NCBI GenBank assembly: GCA_003214695.1
Contig: QCLI01000013.1
Span: 1-38,447, forward strand
Source of the DNA: Prochlorococcus sp. AG-412-P08
GTDB lineage: Bacteria > Cyanobacteriota > Cyanobacteriia > PCC-6307 > Cyanobiaceae
DNA: 38,447 nt
Direction of reading: 5' to 3'
The position numbers and the translations under genes are program-made. Below are positions 22,601 to 31,508 of this stretch, piece after piece. Positions within the stretch are counted from its first letter, which is position 1. Each line of letters starts with the position of its first letter. Below the pieces are notes generated by a model that was not told the DNA's origin, did no database searches, and was given only the letters and a program-made list of their open reading frames with translations.

Positions 22601-24346
22601 TTATTTATATACAACATAAGAACCTATACAGAGCTCATCTAATCCAGTTCCATAAAAGCATCTTAAGGCCTGCTCTGGATTCTCCACAATGGGTTCCCCT
22701 TTTACATTGAAAGAAGTGTTTAAAACGATTGGATGAGATTGATATTTCTCTAAATGATCTAATAGGTTCCAATAAAGTGGATTAACTGAAAACGATACAG
22801 ACTGTGGCCTGGCAGTATTGTCAACATGAACACATGATGGAATTAGGCTACTATATTTATTGTCTACGTCGTAAGCAATAATCATATACTCTGGATTAGA
22901 TTTGTAATCACTATTTAAGAAGTATTTTGAAAAGGCTTCTTCTTTTATAGATGGACAAAATGGTCTCCAACTTTCTCTATTCTTTATATTTATATTTACT
23001 TTATCTCTGATTTGTGAAGATATTGGATTAGCTAAAATAGATCTTGAACCCAATGATCTTGCACCTACCTCCATACGACCTTGAAACCATGCAATTAACT
23101 TATTCTCTGAAATTGACTTAGCAGCATATTTTGCAATATCGGAAGATTTCTTATAGTTTACCTTACACTTCTCCAGAATCTTTAAAATTTCATCGTCATC
23201 ATATGATGTACCTTGATAAAGCGATTGCATTCTAGATTGAATGATTTTAGTTTTTGTATACTCTTTTTCTGCAATTAAAGCTGCTCCTAGACAAACACCA
23301 TTATCAGAAGCTGCTGGTTGAAAGTAGCAATTTTTAAATAGATTTCCTCTGAGTATATATCCATTAGCTTTGCAATTCATATGTACTCCCCCTGCAAATA
23401 AGCAAGTGTCTGCATTTGTAACTTCTTTTGTCCATGAAGTCATTGAAATTAATGCTTTCTCGAGAGAAGCTTGAAGTGCAAATGCAATATTTCTATATCT
23501 CTCTTTCATAGGTGATTCCTCTGGCTTCCTTGGCTCCCCAAGAAGCTTTATTAATTTATCTGAAAATCTATTTCCCTTACTTCTTTTAAAATTATACCTA
23601 TATGTTGGATCAGTTTTGTAGAAGCCATTTTCTGGTTCGACAATAGTTAATATTTGAGCAAAAGCCTCCTCTAAAAAATCATCATGCTTACCATAACAAG
23701 ATAGTCCCATTACTCTGCCTTCATCTTCATAAGGCCTATAACCTAAGTACTCAGTAATTGATGCATATAATGCACCTAGGCTATTTGGAAGGATAACTTT
23801 ACTTATTGGTTCATTGATGATGCCATCTTTATATTCAAAAATAGCAGATGAGATAATACCACCCACACCATCATTTGTTATGATTGCTGCATGACTTTGA
23901 TCCTCAAGTATCGAAATTGTTGAAGCTGCATGACATAAATGATGTGGCAAGAAATATATTTTTGGAATCTTACTAAAATTTTCTTTATTGAATAGAAGTT
24001 CTATATTTCTTTTTATTAATATAGGGTTATATGCCAAATTAAGCTTGTCCTGAGATAGCTTATTTAATTCGTCACTTTCAGATGGGAATGATAAGTTAGT
24101 TGAAAGTAGATTCTCTGTAGCCTCTTCCTTGTAATTAACACAGTCCCACCCATAACCAATTGCTTTAATATCATTGATATTGGCCTTCAAGTAATCCAGA
24201 CCTTTTTGTATTGACAAGTAAGGAAATGAGTGCGGAGATGTCTTGATTCTGGTAAAACGTTCTTCCTCTGCCCAAAAAAGGATTTCTCCATTTTCAATGA
24301 AACAAGCAGAAGAATTTGGTCCTGGTCCAAATATTCCCAAATACAT
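22601..24346 (-). CDS. NodU/CmcH/TobZ-type O-carbamoyltransferase
   Basis: 581 residues, the full length of the family. The N-terminal Kae1-like domain has HHLCHAASTI with the metal-binding His pair, AIITNDGVGG and DEGRVMGLSCYG. The second half has CLFAGGVHMNCKANGYI and AASDNGVCLGAAL, and the C-terminal domain RMEVGARSLGSRSILANP with RESWRPFCPS and PIVLNTSFNVKGEPIV, all diagnostic. The enzyme makes carbamoyl-adenylate from carbamoyl phosphate and ATP and transfers the carbamoyl to a hydroxyl, here presumably on a surface sugar. Minus strand, alone; a 0.9-kb decayed region lies upstream. Confidence 0.93.
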   Translation of the reverse strand: MYLGIFGPGPNSSACFIENGEILFWAEEERFTRIKTSPHSFPYLSIQKGLDYLKANINDIKAIGYGWDCVNYKEEATENLLSTNLSFPSESDELNKLSQDKLNLAYNPILIKRNIELLFNKENFSKIPKIYFLPHHLCHAASTISILEDQSHAAIITNDGVGGIISSAIFEYKDGIINEPISKVILPNSLGALYASITEYLGYRPYEDEGRVMGLSCYGKHDDFLEEAFAQILTIVEPENGFYKTDPTYRYNFKRSKGNRFSDKLIKLLGEPRKPEESPMKERYRNIAFALQASLEKALISMTSWTKEVTNADTCLFAGGVHMNCKANGYILRGNLFKNCYFQPAASDNGVCLGAALIAEKEYTKTKIIQSRMQSLYQGTSYDDDEILKILEKCKVNYKKSSDIAKYAAKSISENKLIAWFQGRMEVGARSLGSRSILANPISSQIRDKVNINIKNRESWRPFCPSIKEEAFSKYFLNSDYKSNPEYMIIAYDVDNKYSSLIPSCVHVDNTARPQSVSFSVNPLYWNLLDHLEKYQSHPIVLNTSFNVKGEPIVENPEQALRCFYGTGLDELCIGSYVVYK

Positions 24347-24644
24347 TGAATTAATATAAAATTAGATTTGGAATCAAATCTTAACAGGCATTGAGCGTTA
24401 GTTCCTATAAACAGATATTTGGTAGAACTCTGACTTATAGAAATTTATTTATGAATAAAAAGATAAAGGCCAGCAGGAAGCTTCCTTTATAGTTCCTGAG
24501 CAATTTTCTAAGCAGCCAATTCCTCAAAATACTGCTAGGGTTACTAAATCATTGAATTTTGAAATCTGACTACAACCCATATATCAGTCTGGTTTTCACC
24601 AAAATAAAACGCTCCGTTTTTTCTACTGAATTGATCTATAGGTA

Positions 24645-24779
24645 TCAAGAAACTTCTATTTGAACTAGTTTATAGGGATCGACGCTGATAAGAATCTCCC
24701 AAGGCCTAATAATAGAATTTAAATTTAGTTGAAGGGAACTTAGTATTCTTGGCAAGGTACGAATTAGCTTTAGTTTAAT
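24645..24779 (-). pseudogene. Glycosyltransferase-like remnant
   Basis: 44 codons open without start. It reads KLIRTLPRILSSLQLNLNS and WEILISVDPYKLVQIEV, resembling the first strands of a GT-A (GT2-like) glycosyltransferase, where a loop, a helix and a strand ending in an acidic residue follow one another. No ATG and stops on both sides. A weak family guess. Confidence 0.3.
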
Positions 24780-24882
24780 TCAGAAAGAGCTATAACCAAA
24801 AGTGATATAAGGTGACATGAAACTCTGTCAAATAGGCATAGTAAGTCAATTTAGACTTACATTACATAGACAGATATCTCAT

Positions 24883-25011
24883 TTAGGAGAATATTTCATA
24901 GTAATACTTACCTCTAAGAAGTAAAGGGTAAAAGGAATTTCTTAATTGAAATTTTTTAAGCAAATCTGTTTCCCTTTTTGTGATAAAGTCATACTTGACA
25001 AGGAAGTTCAT
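24883..25011 (-). CDS. Short frame of 42 codons, small protein or gene fragment
   Basis: Starts with ATG (MNFLVKYDFITKRETDLLKK) and ends with a Tyr-rich basic tail (RGKYYYEIFS). Composition is protein-like, but there is no clear ribosome site and no known family. It may be the end of the same decayed gene region as 24645-24779. Confidence 0.35.
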   Translation of the reverse strand: MNFLVKYDFITKRETDLLKKFQLRNSFYPLLLRGKYYYEIFS

Positions 25012-25262
25012 AAAAAGCTAAGGTTGTTAAATACAGTTAATGATTAACTACTTGGAGAATAGTTTAATATCATAGATATATTAGGCTATCTGGGATACTA
25101 TAGATTCTAAAATATAGACATAGCTTATATTTTCAAGCTAAGCATTATACAAATAATACATTATGAATAAGGGTAACAATTAAATAAAAGGTATTGAAGT
25201 TTATAAATATTATATATCGTTATTTATCACATCGCGTTGTCAAAGATTGGTCTAAGATATTC

Positions 25263-25721
25263 TTAATCAATTCGGTAGGATATTTGGACAGGCTTGCATC
25301 CTAATAACTTGACAACATCCTGAAAGTCTCTATCTTCATTAGGTACATTAATATAAAACTCTTGAGGTATTGCTGACTTTAAAGCAGGGCAGGGTTTAAA
25401 TTTAAACTTAATTATTTTAATAATAAAAGGTATTGCTTCAGAATAATATTTCGAATCAAGATATATTCCTATTGAGTTGTTATACTGAATATAAAAAGTA
25501 CCTATATAGGAATCAAGTAGAGAGATTAAGAACCAATACCTGTAAGGATGCGAAGCTACAAATCGTTTATGAGATAAATATGAAGGCTGTTCTTTATGAC
25601 TTATATTATATTTCCGACTAGCCAAGAGGGAAAACAAAACATCTATATGCTCTGATTTAGATTGAACCTCATGAATTTTGTAAGACATAGGAGATCGTAA
25701 ATTAAATAAAACATAACACAT
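25263..25721 (-). CDS. GNAT-like acetyltransferase (short, divergent)
   Basis: 152 residues as the longest frame; the ATG at 25688 (MSYKIHEVQSKSEHIDVLFS) is the more likely start, giving 141 residues. The layout HPYRYWFLI, SYIGTFYIQYNNSIGIYL, KYYSEAIPFIIKIIKFK, FYINVPNEDRDFQDVVKLLG and a final strand with SYR matches a small GNAT fold as found in nonulosonic-acid clusters, where it N-acetylates an amino-sugar intermediate. The acetyl-CoA loop is weak, so catalytic function is inferred. The gene is divergent from the NeuD-like gene at 25903. Confidence 0.6.
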   Translation of the reverse strand: MCYVLFNLRSPMSYKIHEVQSKSEHIDVLFSLLASRKYNISHKEQPSYLSHKRFVASHPYRYWFLISLLDSYIGTFYIQYNNSIGIYLDSKYYSEAIPFIIKIIKFKFKPCPALKSAIPQEFYINVPNEDRDFQDVVKLLGCKPVQISYRID

Positions 25722-25902
25722 ATAATAAAATTATACTCCAAGAGAAAAGCATACAATAGATATATAATAGTTTAAGGACTAATATATGAAAAATGATTTA
25801 ATCTCAAAGTATTCATTAAATACTCAAATAAGAAAATATGTTTACATTCAGTTAAATTCTAATTTTTGAATTAGAATACAATCAAGGTAGTCCATGTAAA
25901 CT

Positions 25903-26598
25903 ATGCAGAATAAAGTATTTGTAACTGGCTATGCAGGTCCCATTATAGAATTATTGTTATCTAAAGTAGGTAAAGGTGATTTTTATATATCAGTAATGGA
26001 AGACGATAAAAAGAAAAGAGAACTATTAAAAAATACCTATTCAACTTGTATTTCCTCCTTAAGCTTTGATGAAGGAGTTGGCCTAATTTCAAACTCAGAT
26101 TTTACTGCAGAAATTTATATAGGAGTTAGCTCTACTCCTAAGAGTAGACTTATTGCAAAAGAGCTATTTGAAACTAAAAATATAACATTCCCAAAATTAA
26201 TTCAACCTAGTGCGAAAATATCAATATCAAGTAAATGTTCAAAGGGAATTTATATAGGCGACTTTGTCACTATAGAATCAAATGCAACTTTACATGATTT
26301 TTCTTTTATTCATAGCCATAGTCACGTTGGTCATGACTCTTACATAGGCAAGTTTTGCGTCTTAGGAGGTTCAGTAACGATTAATGGAAACTGTATAGTT
26401 GAGGACTACTGCTTTTTAGGATCTTCTGTTACTGTTATAAACGACAGGAAGATTGGGAAAGGAAGTGTTATTGCAGCCGGAACTTGCGTAACTAGGGACA
26501 TCCCGCCCTTTAGCTATGCATGTGGAAACCCGTCCAAAATCATCAGCCCTGTTCAAGTCCTAGGTCAAAAATATATTCTCCCTGAAGAGCTGATCTGA
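25903..26598 (+). CDS. NeuD-like left-handed beta-helix sugar acyltransferase
   Basis: 231 residues. Residues 1-95 form a Rossmann-like sugar-nucleotide binding domain (KVFVTGYAGPIIELLLSKVG at the start). Residues 100-205 are hexapeptide repeats of a left-handed beta helix (GIYIGDFVTIESNATLHDFS, HSHSHVGHDSYIGKFCVLGG, RKIGKGSVIAAGTCVTRDIP). The His-rich HSHSHVGHD holds the catalytic His of the NeuD/PglD group. These trimeric enzymes N- or O-acetylate nonulosonic acids or UDP-4-amino sugars using acetyl-CoA. The gene sits just ahead of the acyl operon and could share its acceptor sugar. Confidence 0.82.
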   Translation: MQNKVFVTGYAGPIIELLLSKVGKGDFYISVMEDDKKKRELLKNTYSTCISSLSFDEGVGLISNSDFTAEIYIGVSSTPKSRLIAKELFETKNITFPKLIQPSAKISISSKCSKGIYIGDFVTIESNATLHDFSFIHSHSHVGHDSYIGKFCVLGGSVTINGNCIVEDYCFLGSSVTVINDRKIGKGSVIAAGTCVTRDIPPFSYACGNPSKIISPVQVLGQKYILPEELI

Positions 26599-26754
26599 CT
26601 ATGATCAAAAATAATAACTCAGATTAAGTTTGTCCTACAAATGGTTTAAAAAATAATTCATTTGAATTTTAAGCTAAATCAATTTCTAGATTCAATAAAT
26701 TCTAGATAATTAAGATTTTAATCAATTAAGTTCTAGGTTTCACCTAGTAATAGC

Positions 26755-26799
26755 CTGAAATAAGACTTAATTTACAATATTAATTAAGACTTGTTTCAG
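26755..26799. repeat. Long inverted repeat between NeuD-like gene and acyl operon
   Basis: 18-base arms (26755-26772 and 26782-26799), 16 perfect pairs plus a possible G-U, loop of 9. The left arm begins CTGAAATAAG and the right arm ends TTGTTTCAG. It ends 157 bases after the NeuD-like stop and lies 89 bases before the next start; it may be a terminator or processing stem, or a leader structure of the operon. Confidence 0.65.
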
Positions 26800-26887
26800 A
26801 GATCTAGAAAGGCTTGCTTCTCTCTCTTCTATTGCATCCATTTAATTGTAAAATTAAATAAAGAATATCCAACGGTAATAAGCTGTT

Positions 26888-27493
26888 ATGAATGAAGGAA
26901 AATCAATTTACTTACCTTTAGGAAATCATTTCCTGACAAATGATGAAGTTGGATTAATTGATGAAAGGTTAAAAGAGTTTCCACTAGAAGATATAACTAT
27001 AGGAGATGCAGGAGAGATAAATAATTGTCAGGTAGGTAGATTGATGGAAGATCAACCAGCAAAACTTCCTAAAATACTAAATGATTCATTATCTAAACCT
27101 ATTTTGAGTCTATTCCAAACTGCCAAGGCTAAGAAGTTTTTCAAACAATACCTAGATTCTGAATCACCTCAAATCATAAGAAGAAGTCAGTTCAATTTAC
27201 TAGGTACAGGCTCCTACGTTGGCAGGCATTTAGATACAGACAGCAACCCAGATTACCAAATAGCTGCTGTTCTTCAGTTAGGTAGTGACTTCTCTGGTGG
27301 TGAATTTATTGTCTACCCCTCAAAAGAAGCAACAAAAGAAGATGCTCAAATTATTAAACCAAAATTTGGATCTTTAACTATCTCTTTTTGTTCCAAGGAA
27401 CACGAAGTCAGTACGGTGAAATCAGGAATAAGAACTTCATTTGTTAATTTCGTTTCAAACTATACAGGTATTAATAAAAGAACAATGAGCTAA
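26888..27493 (+). CDS. 2OG-Fe(II) oxygenase, first gene of the acyl operon
   Basis: 201 residues. The triad is visible: His114 and Asp116 in SYVGRHLDTDSN, His172 in CSKEHEVSTV, and Arg182 (SGIRTSFVNF) for 2-oxoglutarate. DFSGGEFIVYP is the usual strand before the second His. It resembles prolyl-hydroxylase-like P4Hc/2OG-FeII_Oxy_3 proteins. It begins an operon with 8-bp, 0-bp and two overlapping junctions, ending with an adenylating enzyme and a carrier protein, so its substrate may be a free or carrier-bound acid, or the sugar. Hydroxylation is the likely reaction; the substrate is inferred only from neighbours. Confidence 0.82.
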   Translation: MNEGKSIYLPLGNHFLTNDEVGLIDERLKEFPLEDITIGDAGEINNCQVGRLMEDQPAKLPKILNDSLSKPILSLFQTAKAKKFFKQYLDSESPQIIRRSQFNLLGTGSYVGRHLDTDSNPDYQIAAVLQLGSDFSGGEFIVYPSKEATKEDAQIIKPKFGSLTISFCSKEHEVSTVKSGIRTSFVNFVSNYTGINKRTMS

Positions 27494-27500
27494 AAATACC

Positions 27501-28586
27501 TTGTCTAGAATTAATTCATATATAAGTCGTTCTATTTTAAAGCAGTCTGCTTCAGAATCAGTTGGATATTCTTCATGGATGAGAACGTATCTATCTGCAA
27601 AAGAATATCATTTTATCAAGGACAATTATATGCATGCCATGCCTATAGAAGACTTTAAGAAAAAAATAGATTCAATATTAAATAATTTAAATATAGAATC
27701 TGATGTAAACCTTGTTGAATATTTAATCAGAGTTAATACAAGGCTTGAAATTATCCTAAAGATAATTAGATCAGGTTTTTACGGTAATTTCCAGACAAAG
27801 AAGGAACATAGAATTAATCTTCTGCTGCAGATTTTCTCTTATAGGATACTGAAAAATTCAGATCTAAATATAATTCAACCTGAATTATTCACATCTAACA
27901 ATAATAAAGACAACGACCTTCATATAATTGGACCTGTATGTCCTGATTATTCTTACGTTAATACAAAGGATGGGCGATACAGATATACATTTGAGTCAAT
28001 AGGTAATGGAATTGGATTAGTTGCTAAAAAAGCAATAATCAATTTTTCAATATTGGATAGATTGTCAAAAGATTTGGTTGCGAATGGATTAAATTTAAAA
28101 TTCAAAATACTTATTGGTGACTTTGAAGCTAATGAAAAAAATCTAGAAGCATTAAATGAATCAAAATCTAGTTTTCTTAAAAAGGTCAGTTTGAGTCGTG
28201 ACACAATAGAACAGACAACAGGTATTAAGACTGACTTATTTACATCTTTAAGCCTTGGATTAGAAGGTTGGCAAACCCAAATTGAACAAATAAAACTAAT
28301 GTATAATTTAAAAGAATTTATCGACCTTGAAAGACTATTTCCTGATATTAAACATGAAAAAAGACTTATTTCTAGGCTACCATTATATAAAAAGTGGTTT
28401 GGTAATTCTGCTAATTTTAAGCAAATATTTTTAAACCAGACCTTAGAGTATATTCTAATGGGAAGCCTTATTTCAAATTCGTATCAAAACAGAGCTTGTA
28501 TTCTCGCCTCAGATCATAAAGCCATGAGAGAGTATTACTCATTGATATCTAAAATCGTGTTAATATCATCTTCTTTCAAGTATTAA
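27501..28586 (+). CDS. Unrecognised protein, second gene of the acyl operon
   Basis: 361 residues if the TTG at 27501 is the start, or 335 from the ATG at 27579; neither has a clear ribosome site. No signal peptide. An N-terminal helical region (to about 130) is followed by an alpha/beta-looking domain with HIIGPVCPDYSYVNTKDGRY (residues 141-160) and FKILIGDFEANEKN (201-214), where the CPDY and GDFE motifs could line an active site. Later SLGLEGWQTQIEQ and SNSYQNRACILASDHKAMRE. I do not recognise the family. It is packed between the 2OG oxygenase and the flavin monooxygenase (zero gap to the latter), so it probably acts in the same pathway, for example as a transferase or ligase. Confidence 0.75.
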   Translation: MSRINSYISRSILKQSASESVGYSSWMRTYLSAKEYHFIKDNYMHAMPIEDFKKKIDSILNNLNIESDVNLVEYLIRVNTRLEIILKIIRSGFYGNFQTKKEHRINLLLQIFSYRILKNSDLNIIQPELFTSNNNKDNDLHIIGPVCPDYSYVNTKDGRYRYTFESIGNGIGLVAKKAIINFSILDRLSKDLVANGLNLKFKILIGDFEANEKNLEALNESKSSFLKKVSLSRDTIEQTTGIKTDLFTSLSLGLEGWQTQIEQIKLMYNLKEFIDLERLFPDIKHEKRLISRLPLYKKWFGNSANFKQIFLNQTLEYILMGSLISNSYQNRACILASDHKAMREYYSLISKIVLISSSFKY

Positions 28587-29537
28587 ATGAAGAAAATAGG
28601 CTTATTCTTGATACCTATAAAAATAGATCCCTCAACATCTACCTACAATGACTATATAGACTTCCTTGTACAAGCTGAAGATCATGGCTATAGCCACATT
28701 TATATCGGGGAACATTTAACTGACTCTAAAGAAGACATACAATCATCCCTAATATTTGCGGCTGCTTTGCTAGCGAGGACTAAAAAAATAACTCTATGCC
28801 TATGTGTCTTACCTTTACCCCACTACGAGATCAAACTTTTGGTAAAGCAACTTGAAGATTTATATCGACTATCTAAAGGAAGAATTGAAATTGGTTTCAG
28901 CCAGGGTGCCTTAAAGTCTGATGCGGAATATTTAGGCTTTGATCATACGAAAAGAGGGGAACACTTCAGTAGGAAGTTAGATGAACTAATGAATACAATA
29001 AAAGAATCAAAGTATTTAAGTGAGCTTCCAAAAGAAAGCTTTTTCTCTACGTTACTATCCCCTCTTCCGGTTAAGTCTTCTATACTTTTTGATCAAGGTT
29101 ATTCCGCAATTACATCAAATTTTGTAAATGAGGAATATTGGGATGCACATATTAGTTGCTTATCAAAAAATATATCTGATAGCAATAATTCTAATTGGCA
29201 TATTTGTATTAATTTGATACCAAAGGAATCAATCTCCAAAAAATCAGAAAATATAATTAAAGAGAGTCTCTATTACATTTATGAGAAACTAAATAACTGC
29301 AAATTAAATATTATGTTACCTAATCATAGTATAAATATAACCAATAAATCTAAATTACAAGCTTATCTGTATACAGAAATGACTTATAATAGCCTACCGA
29401 AGAGATATTTTGAGCTAGAGAATAAATATAAAACTATAATAGGACACCCAATAATTAATCTTTTTGACTGTATAAGTGATTCATGCTATCGTGATTTTAT
29501 ATGGAGTTTACCAAAAGATGAAAGACTTGGAAGATGA
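28587..29537 (+). CDS. Luciferase-like (LLM-class) flavin-dependent monooxygenase
   Basis: 316 residues. The TIM-barrel start is KKIGLFLIPIKIDPSTST, with EDHGYSHIYIGEHLTD, ARTKKITLCLCVLPLPHYEI and the diagnostic GRIEIGFSQGALKSDAEYLG, then KRGEHFSRKLDEL. These match the bacterial-luciferase-like family, which uses reduced FMN and oxygen to oxidise aldehydes, ketones or carrier-bound acyl or aminoacyl groups. In several natural-product pathways such enzymes act on substrates tethered to carrier proteins. It follows the previous stop directly, and its last 20 bases overlap the carrier protein gene. It is a little shorter than typical family members. Confidence 0.85.
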   Translation: MKKIGLFLIPIKIDPSTSTYNDYIDFLVQAEDHGYSHIYIGEHLTDSKEDIQSSLIFAAALLARTKKITLCLCVLPLPHYEIKLLVKQLEDLYRLSKGRIEIGFSQGALKSDAEYLGFDHTKRGEHFSRKLDELMNTIKESKYLSELPKESFFSTLLSPLPVKSSILFDQGYSAITSNFVNEEYWDAHISCLSKNISDSNNSNWHICINLIPKESISKKSENIIKESLYYIYEKLNNCKLNIMLPNHSINITNKSKLQAYLYTEMTYNSLPKRYFELENKYKTIIGHPIINLFDCISDSCYRDFIWSLPKDERLGR

Positions 29538-29775
29538 AGTATTTGATTTTATAAAAAAAACTCTTAAGAAAGCAGACTATACAATAAATCTTGAGGAATT
29601 CAACAAAAATACGGATCTAGCTTCTATTGGGGTTGAGTCAATAGTAATAGTTACATTGATAGCTGATATAGAAGAGAAATTTAAAATAAGTATTACTTTG
29701 TCAAATTTAGAGAAATATGACTACATTGTTTCCGTAAAATCAATTTGTGCGAGTATTAACGATGAGAAGTCTTAA
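29518..29775 (+). CDS. Acyl/peptidyl carrier protein
   Basis: 85 residues from the ATG at 29518 (MKDLEDEVFDFIKKTL), chosen because the fold starts there; the longer frame from 29476 would only add residues overlapping the monooxygenase. Ser41 in LASIGVESIVIVTLIADIEE is the expected phosphopantetheine site (Glu-Ser in place of Asp-Ser). Helices I-IV match the ACP pattern. Discrete carrier proteins beside an adenylating enzyme load and hold an acid for tailoring. It overlaps the monooxygenase upstream and the adenylation gene downstream by 14 bases, which argues for a matched set. Confidence 0.85.
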   Translation: MKDLEDEVFDFIKKTLKKADYTINLEEFNKNTDLASIGVESIVIVTLIADIEEKFKISITLSNLEKYDYIVSVKSICASINDEKS

Positions 29776-31261
29776 AGAAGATATACATAAAAGGCTTCTA
29801 AACAACAATCAATCTATTGTCTTTTCAACATTCTCAGGCAAAGGTTACACATCAGTTCAAATAGAGTCGTATTATTTTAATATAATTACTCATGTCGATC
29901 CCATATCCTCAACTATTATATTTCTAGCTGATTCAAGTCTAGAATCACATATTCTTTCGCTGTTTCTTATATTAAGTGAGTATGATGTAATCTTAATTAG
30001 TAACTTCTCTGATCAAATTCTTAGTATATATAGCGATTCAACAATAATTACTCTAAGTTCAAAGACGTATAATGATATAAAAGAGTTAAATATAAATAAC
30101 AAAGTTATACAAGCATCCAGGCTAGATGGATTTGTAAAATGGAGTCACCCTAGCTTTAACCTTAAAGATCTCTCAAATACATTTTATAAGAGCAGTAAGG
30201 TTGGGAAGTCAATATTTCAAAGTTCAGGTAGTACAGGCAATCCAAAATTAATTCCCTTAACATATAATCAAATAAATAGTTGCTATAATAATGTTTACAA
30301 TGGTTTTTTAAATTCATTAGATTTTAAGAATATAGTAAGTTTACATGATACAAGTTTTGTCATTATTCTACCATTTCTATTTTGTTTAGCAGCCAAAGGG
30401 GACTCAAAGTTATTGGCAAGTGAATACCAGTCTTTGTCAAACCCTATATTAAACTTTTCCTCAAATATAAATTCAATTGAGAATTTTATAATTATTTCGG
30501 TACCATCTATATTCCGCTTATTATTTAAATTACTTAAGGATTCATTTGTAAATTTATTGACAGAATCTAACATTATTACTTGTGGAGAACCCCTAGACAA
30601 AAATCTTGCTCTTAAAATTAACGCTGCAAGGCCCTTGTCCTTTTTGAATCTATATGGTTCCACAGAAGTATCTCCATGGATAATATATTTAGATGTTATT
30701 AATTTTATAAATACATTTGAAAACATAGAGAATATTCCTTCTGTGCTACCAGCCGGAAAGTCATTACCTTCAGTTCAATTACAACTAAGTTTATCCAATG
30801 AATTATTAGTTAATGCATCTTCAGTATTTGATGGGTATGAAAATCTTGAGAACTCCAAAGTATTTACTACTATAGAATCATGTAAATTCTACAGAACAGG
30901 TGATCAATTTGAAAGAAGAGATGAACTTTATTTCTGTAAGGGCCGAATCAATAGTTCTTTAAAAGTAGCCGGCGTATTTGTTAACCCAATACTGCTAGAA
31001 ATAGAAATTAAAAGTAAAACAAATCTAGAGAATCTTCTTATTATCCCCCATGAAATTAAAGCACAGTTAATTATTCTTTTCTTCAATCAAAGTCCTTTAA
31101 GCTTGACTAAAGAAATTTCAACTCTAATAAAAAATACTATTAATAATAATACTTCAAAGAATATTCCTCTTCAGATAATATTAGAAAAAGATGAAATAAT
31201 TTATTTGAAAAGTGGTAAAATCAATAGACAATATTATAAAGAAAAATATTTACAATGCTAA
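29762..31261 (+). CDS. AMP-forming acyl/aminoacyl adenylating enzyme
   Basis: 499 residues from the ATG at 29762 (a GTG at 29747 would add five). ANL-superfamily motifs: A3 FQSSGSTGNPKLIPLT, A5 NLYGSTEVSPW, A7 KFYRTGDQFE, A8 KGRINSSLKVAGVFVNP, and the A10 lysine in LKSGKINRQYY. It activates a carboxylic or amino acid with ATP and loads it on the carrier protein encoded just upstream. Specificity cannot be read: no aminoacyl-type Asp is obvious at the substrate pocket, but alignment is needed. Very AT-rich (AT-driven Ile/Asn/Lys/Ser use) like the rest of the operon. A strong hairpin follows. Confidence 0.88.
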   Translation: MRSLKEDIHKRLLNNNQSIVFSTFSGKGYTSVQIESYYFNIITHVDPISSTIIFLADSSLESHILSLFLILSEYDVILISNFSDQILSIYSDSTIITLSSKTYNDIKELNINNKVIQASRLDGFVKWSHPSFNLKDLSNTFYKSSKVGKSIFQSSGSTGNPKLIPLTYNQINSCYNNVYNGFLNSLDFKNIVSLHDTSFVIILPFLFCLAAKGDSKLLASEYQSLSNPILNFSSNINSIENFIIISVPSIFRLLFKLLKDSFVNLLTESNIITCGEPLDKNLALKINAARPLSFLNLYGSTEVSPWIIYLDVINFINTFENIENIPSVLPAGKSLPSVQLQLSLSNELLVNASSVFDGYENLENSKVFTTIESCKFYRTGDQFERRDELYFCKGRINSSLKVAGVFVNPILLEIEIKSKTNLENLLIIPHEIKAQLIILFFNQSPLSLTKEISTLIKNTINNNTSKNIPLQIILEKDEIIYLKSGKINRQYYKEKYLQC

Positions 31262-31282
31262 GCATTAATTCCCTATTATTAA

Positions 31283-31319
31283 AATATAATTTACTTAAGT
31301 TTAACAAGTAAATTATATT
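31283..31319. terminator. Perfect 14-bp inverted repeat after the acyl operon
   Basis: Arms AATATAATTTACTT (31283-31296) and AAGTAAATTATATT (31306-31319), loop of 9, starting 22 bases after the adenylating enzyme stop. Probably the operon's transcript end, though no T-run follows and the stem is AT-rich. Confidence 0.6.
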
Positions 31320-31508
31320 CCATCAGAATTCCATGATCAAACCCTATTCCATATATTTATAAATATATTTTTTAGCTCTATTTTCATTTTCATACATTCC
31401 TGCAGTTATTAATAAAATATTATCTCTAGCAATTGTCTGAACATTTATATTAATAGAACAACAAAAGAACTTTAGATTGTGTTAATCTAAAAAAAAATAG
31501 GGTCCTAA

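Larger units (their letters stand above)
24347..25262. other. Decayed 0.9-kb region
   Basis: No intact large gene. The minus strand has at least two coding-like pieces (24645-24779 and 24883-25011, listed separately). The plus strand has a 35-codon frame at 24818 with a possible ribosome site (AAGGTG) but no recognisable content. The region looks like an old minus-strand gene or genes broken by indels. Confidence 0.5.

Noticed and set aside
29476-29517. Longer N-terminus for the carrier protein
   Set aside because: The extra 14 residues lie wholly inside the monooxygenase gene and do not match the carrier fold; the ATG at 29518 gives a normal length.
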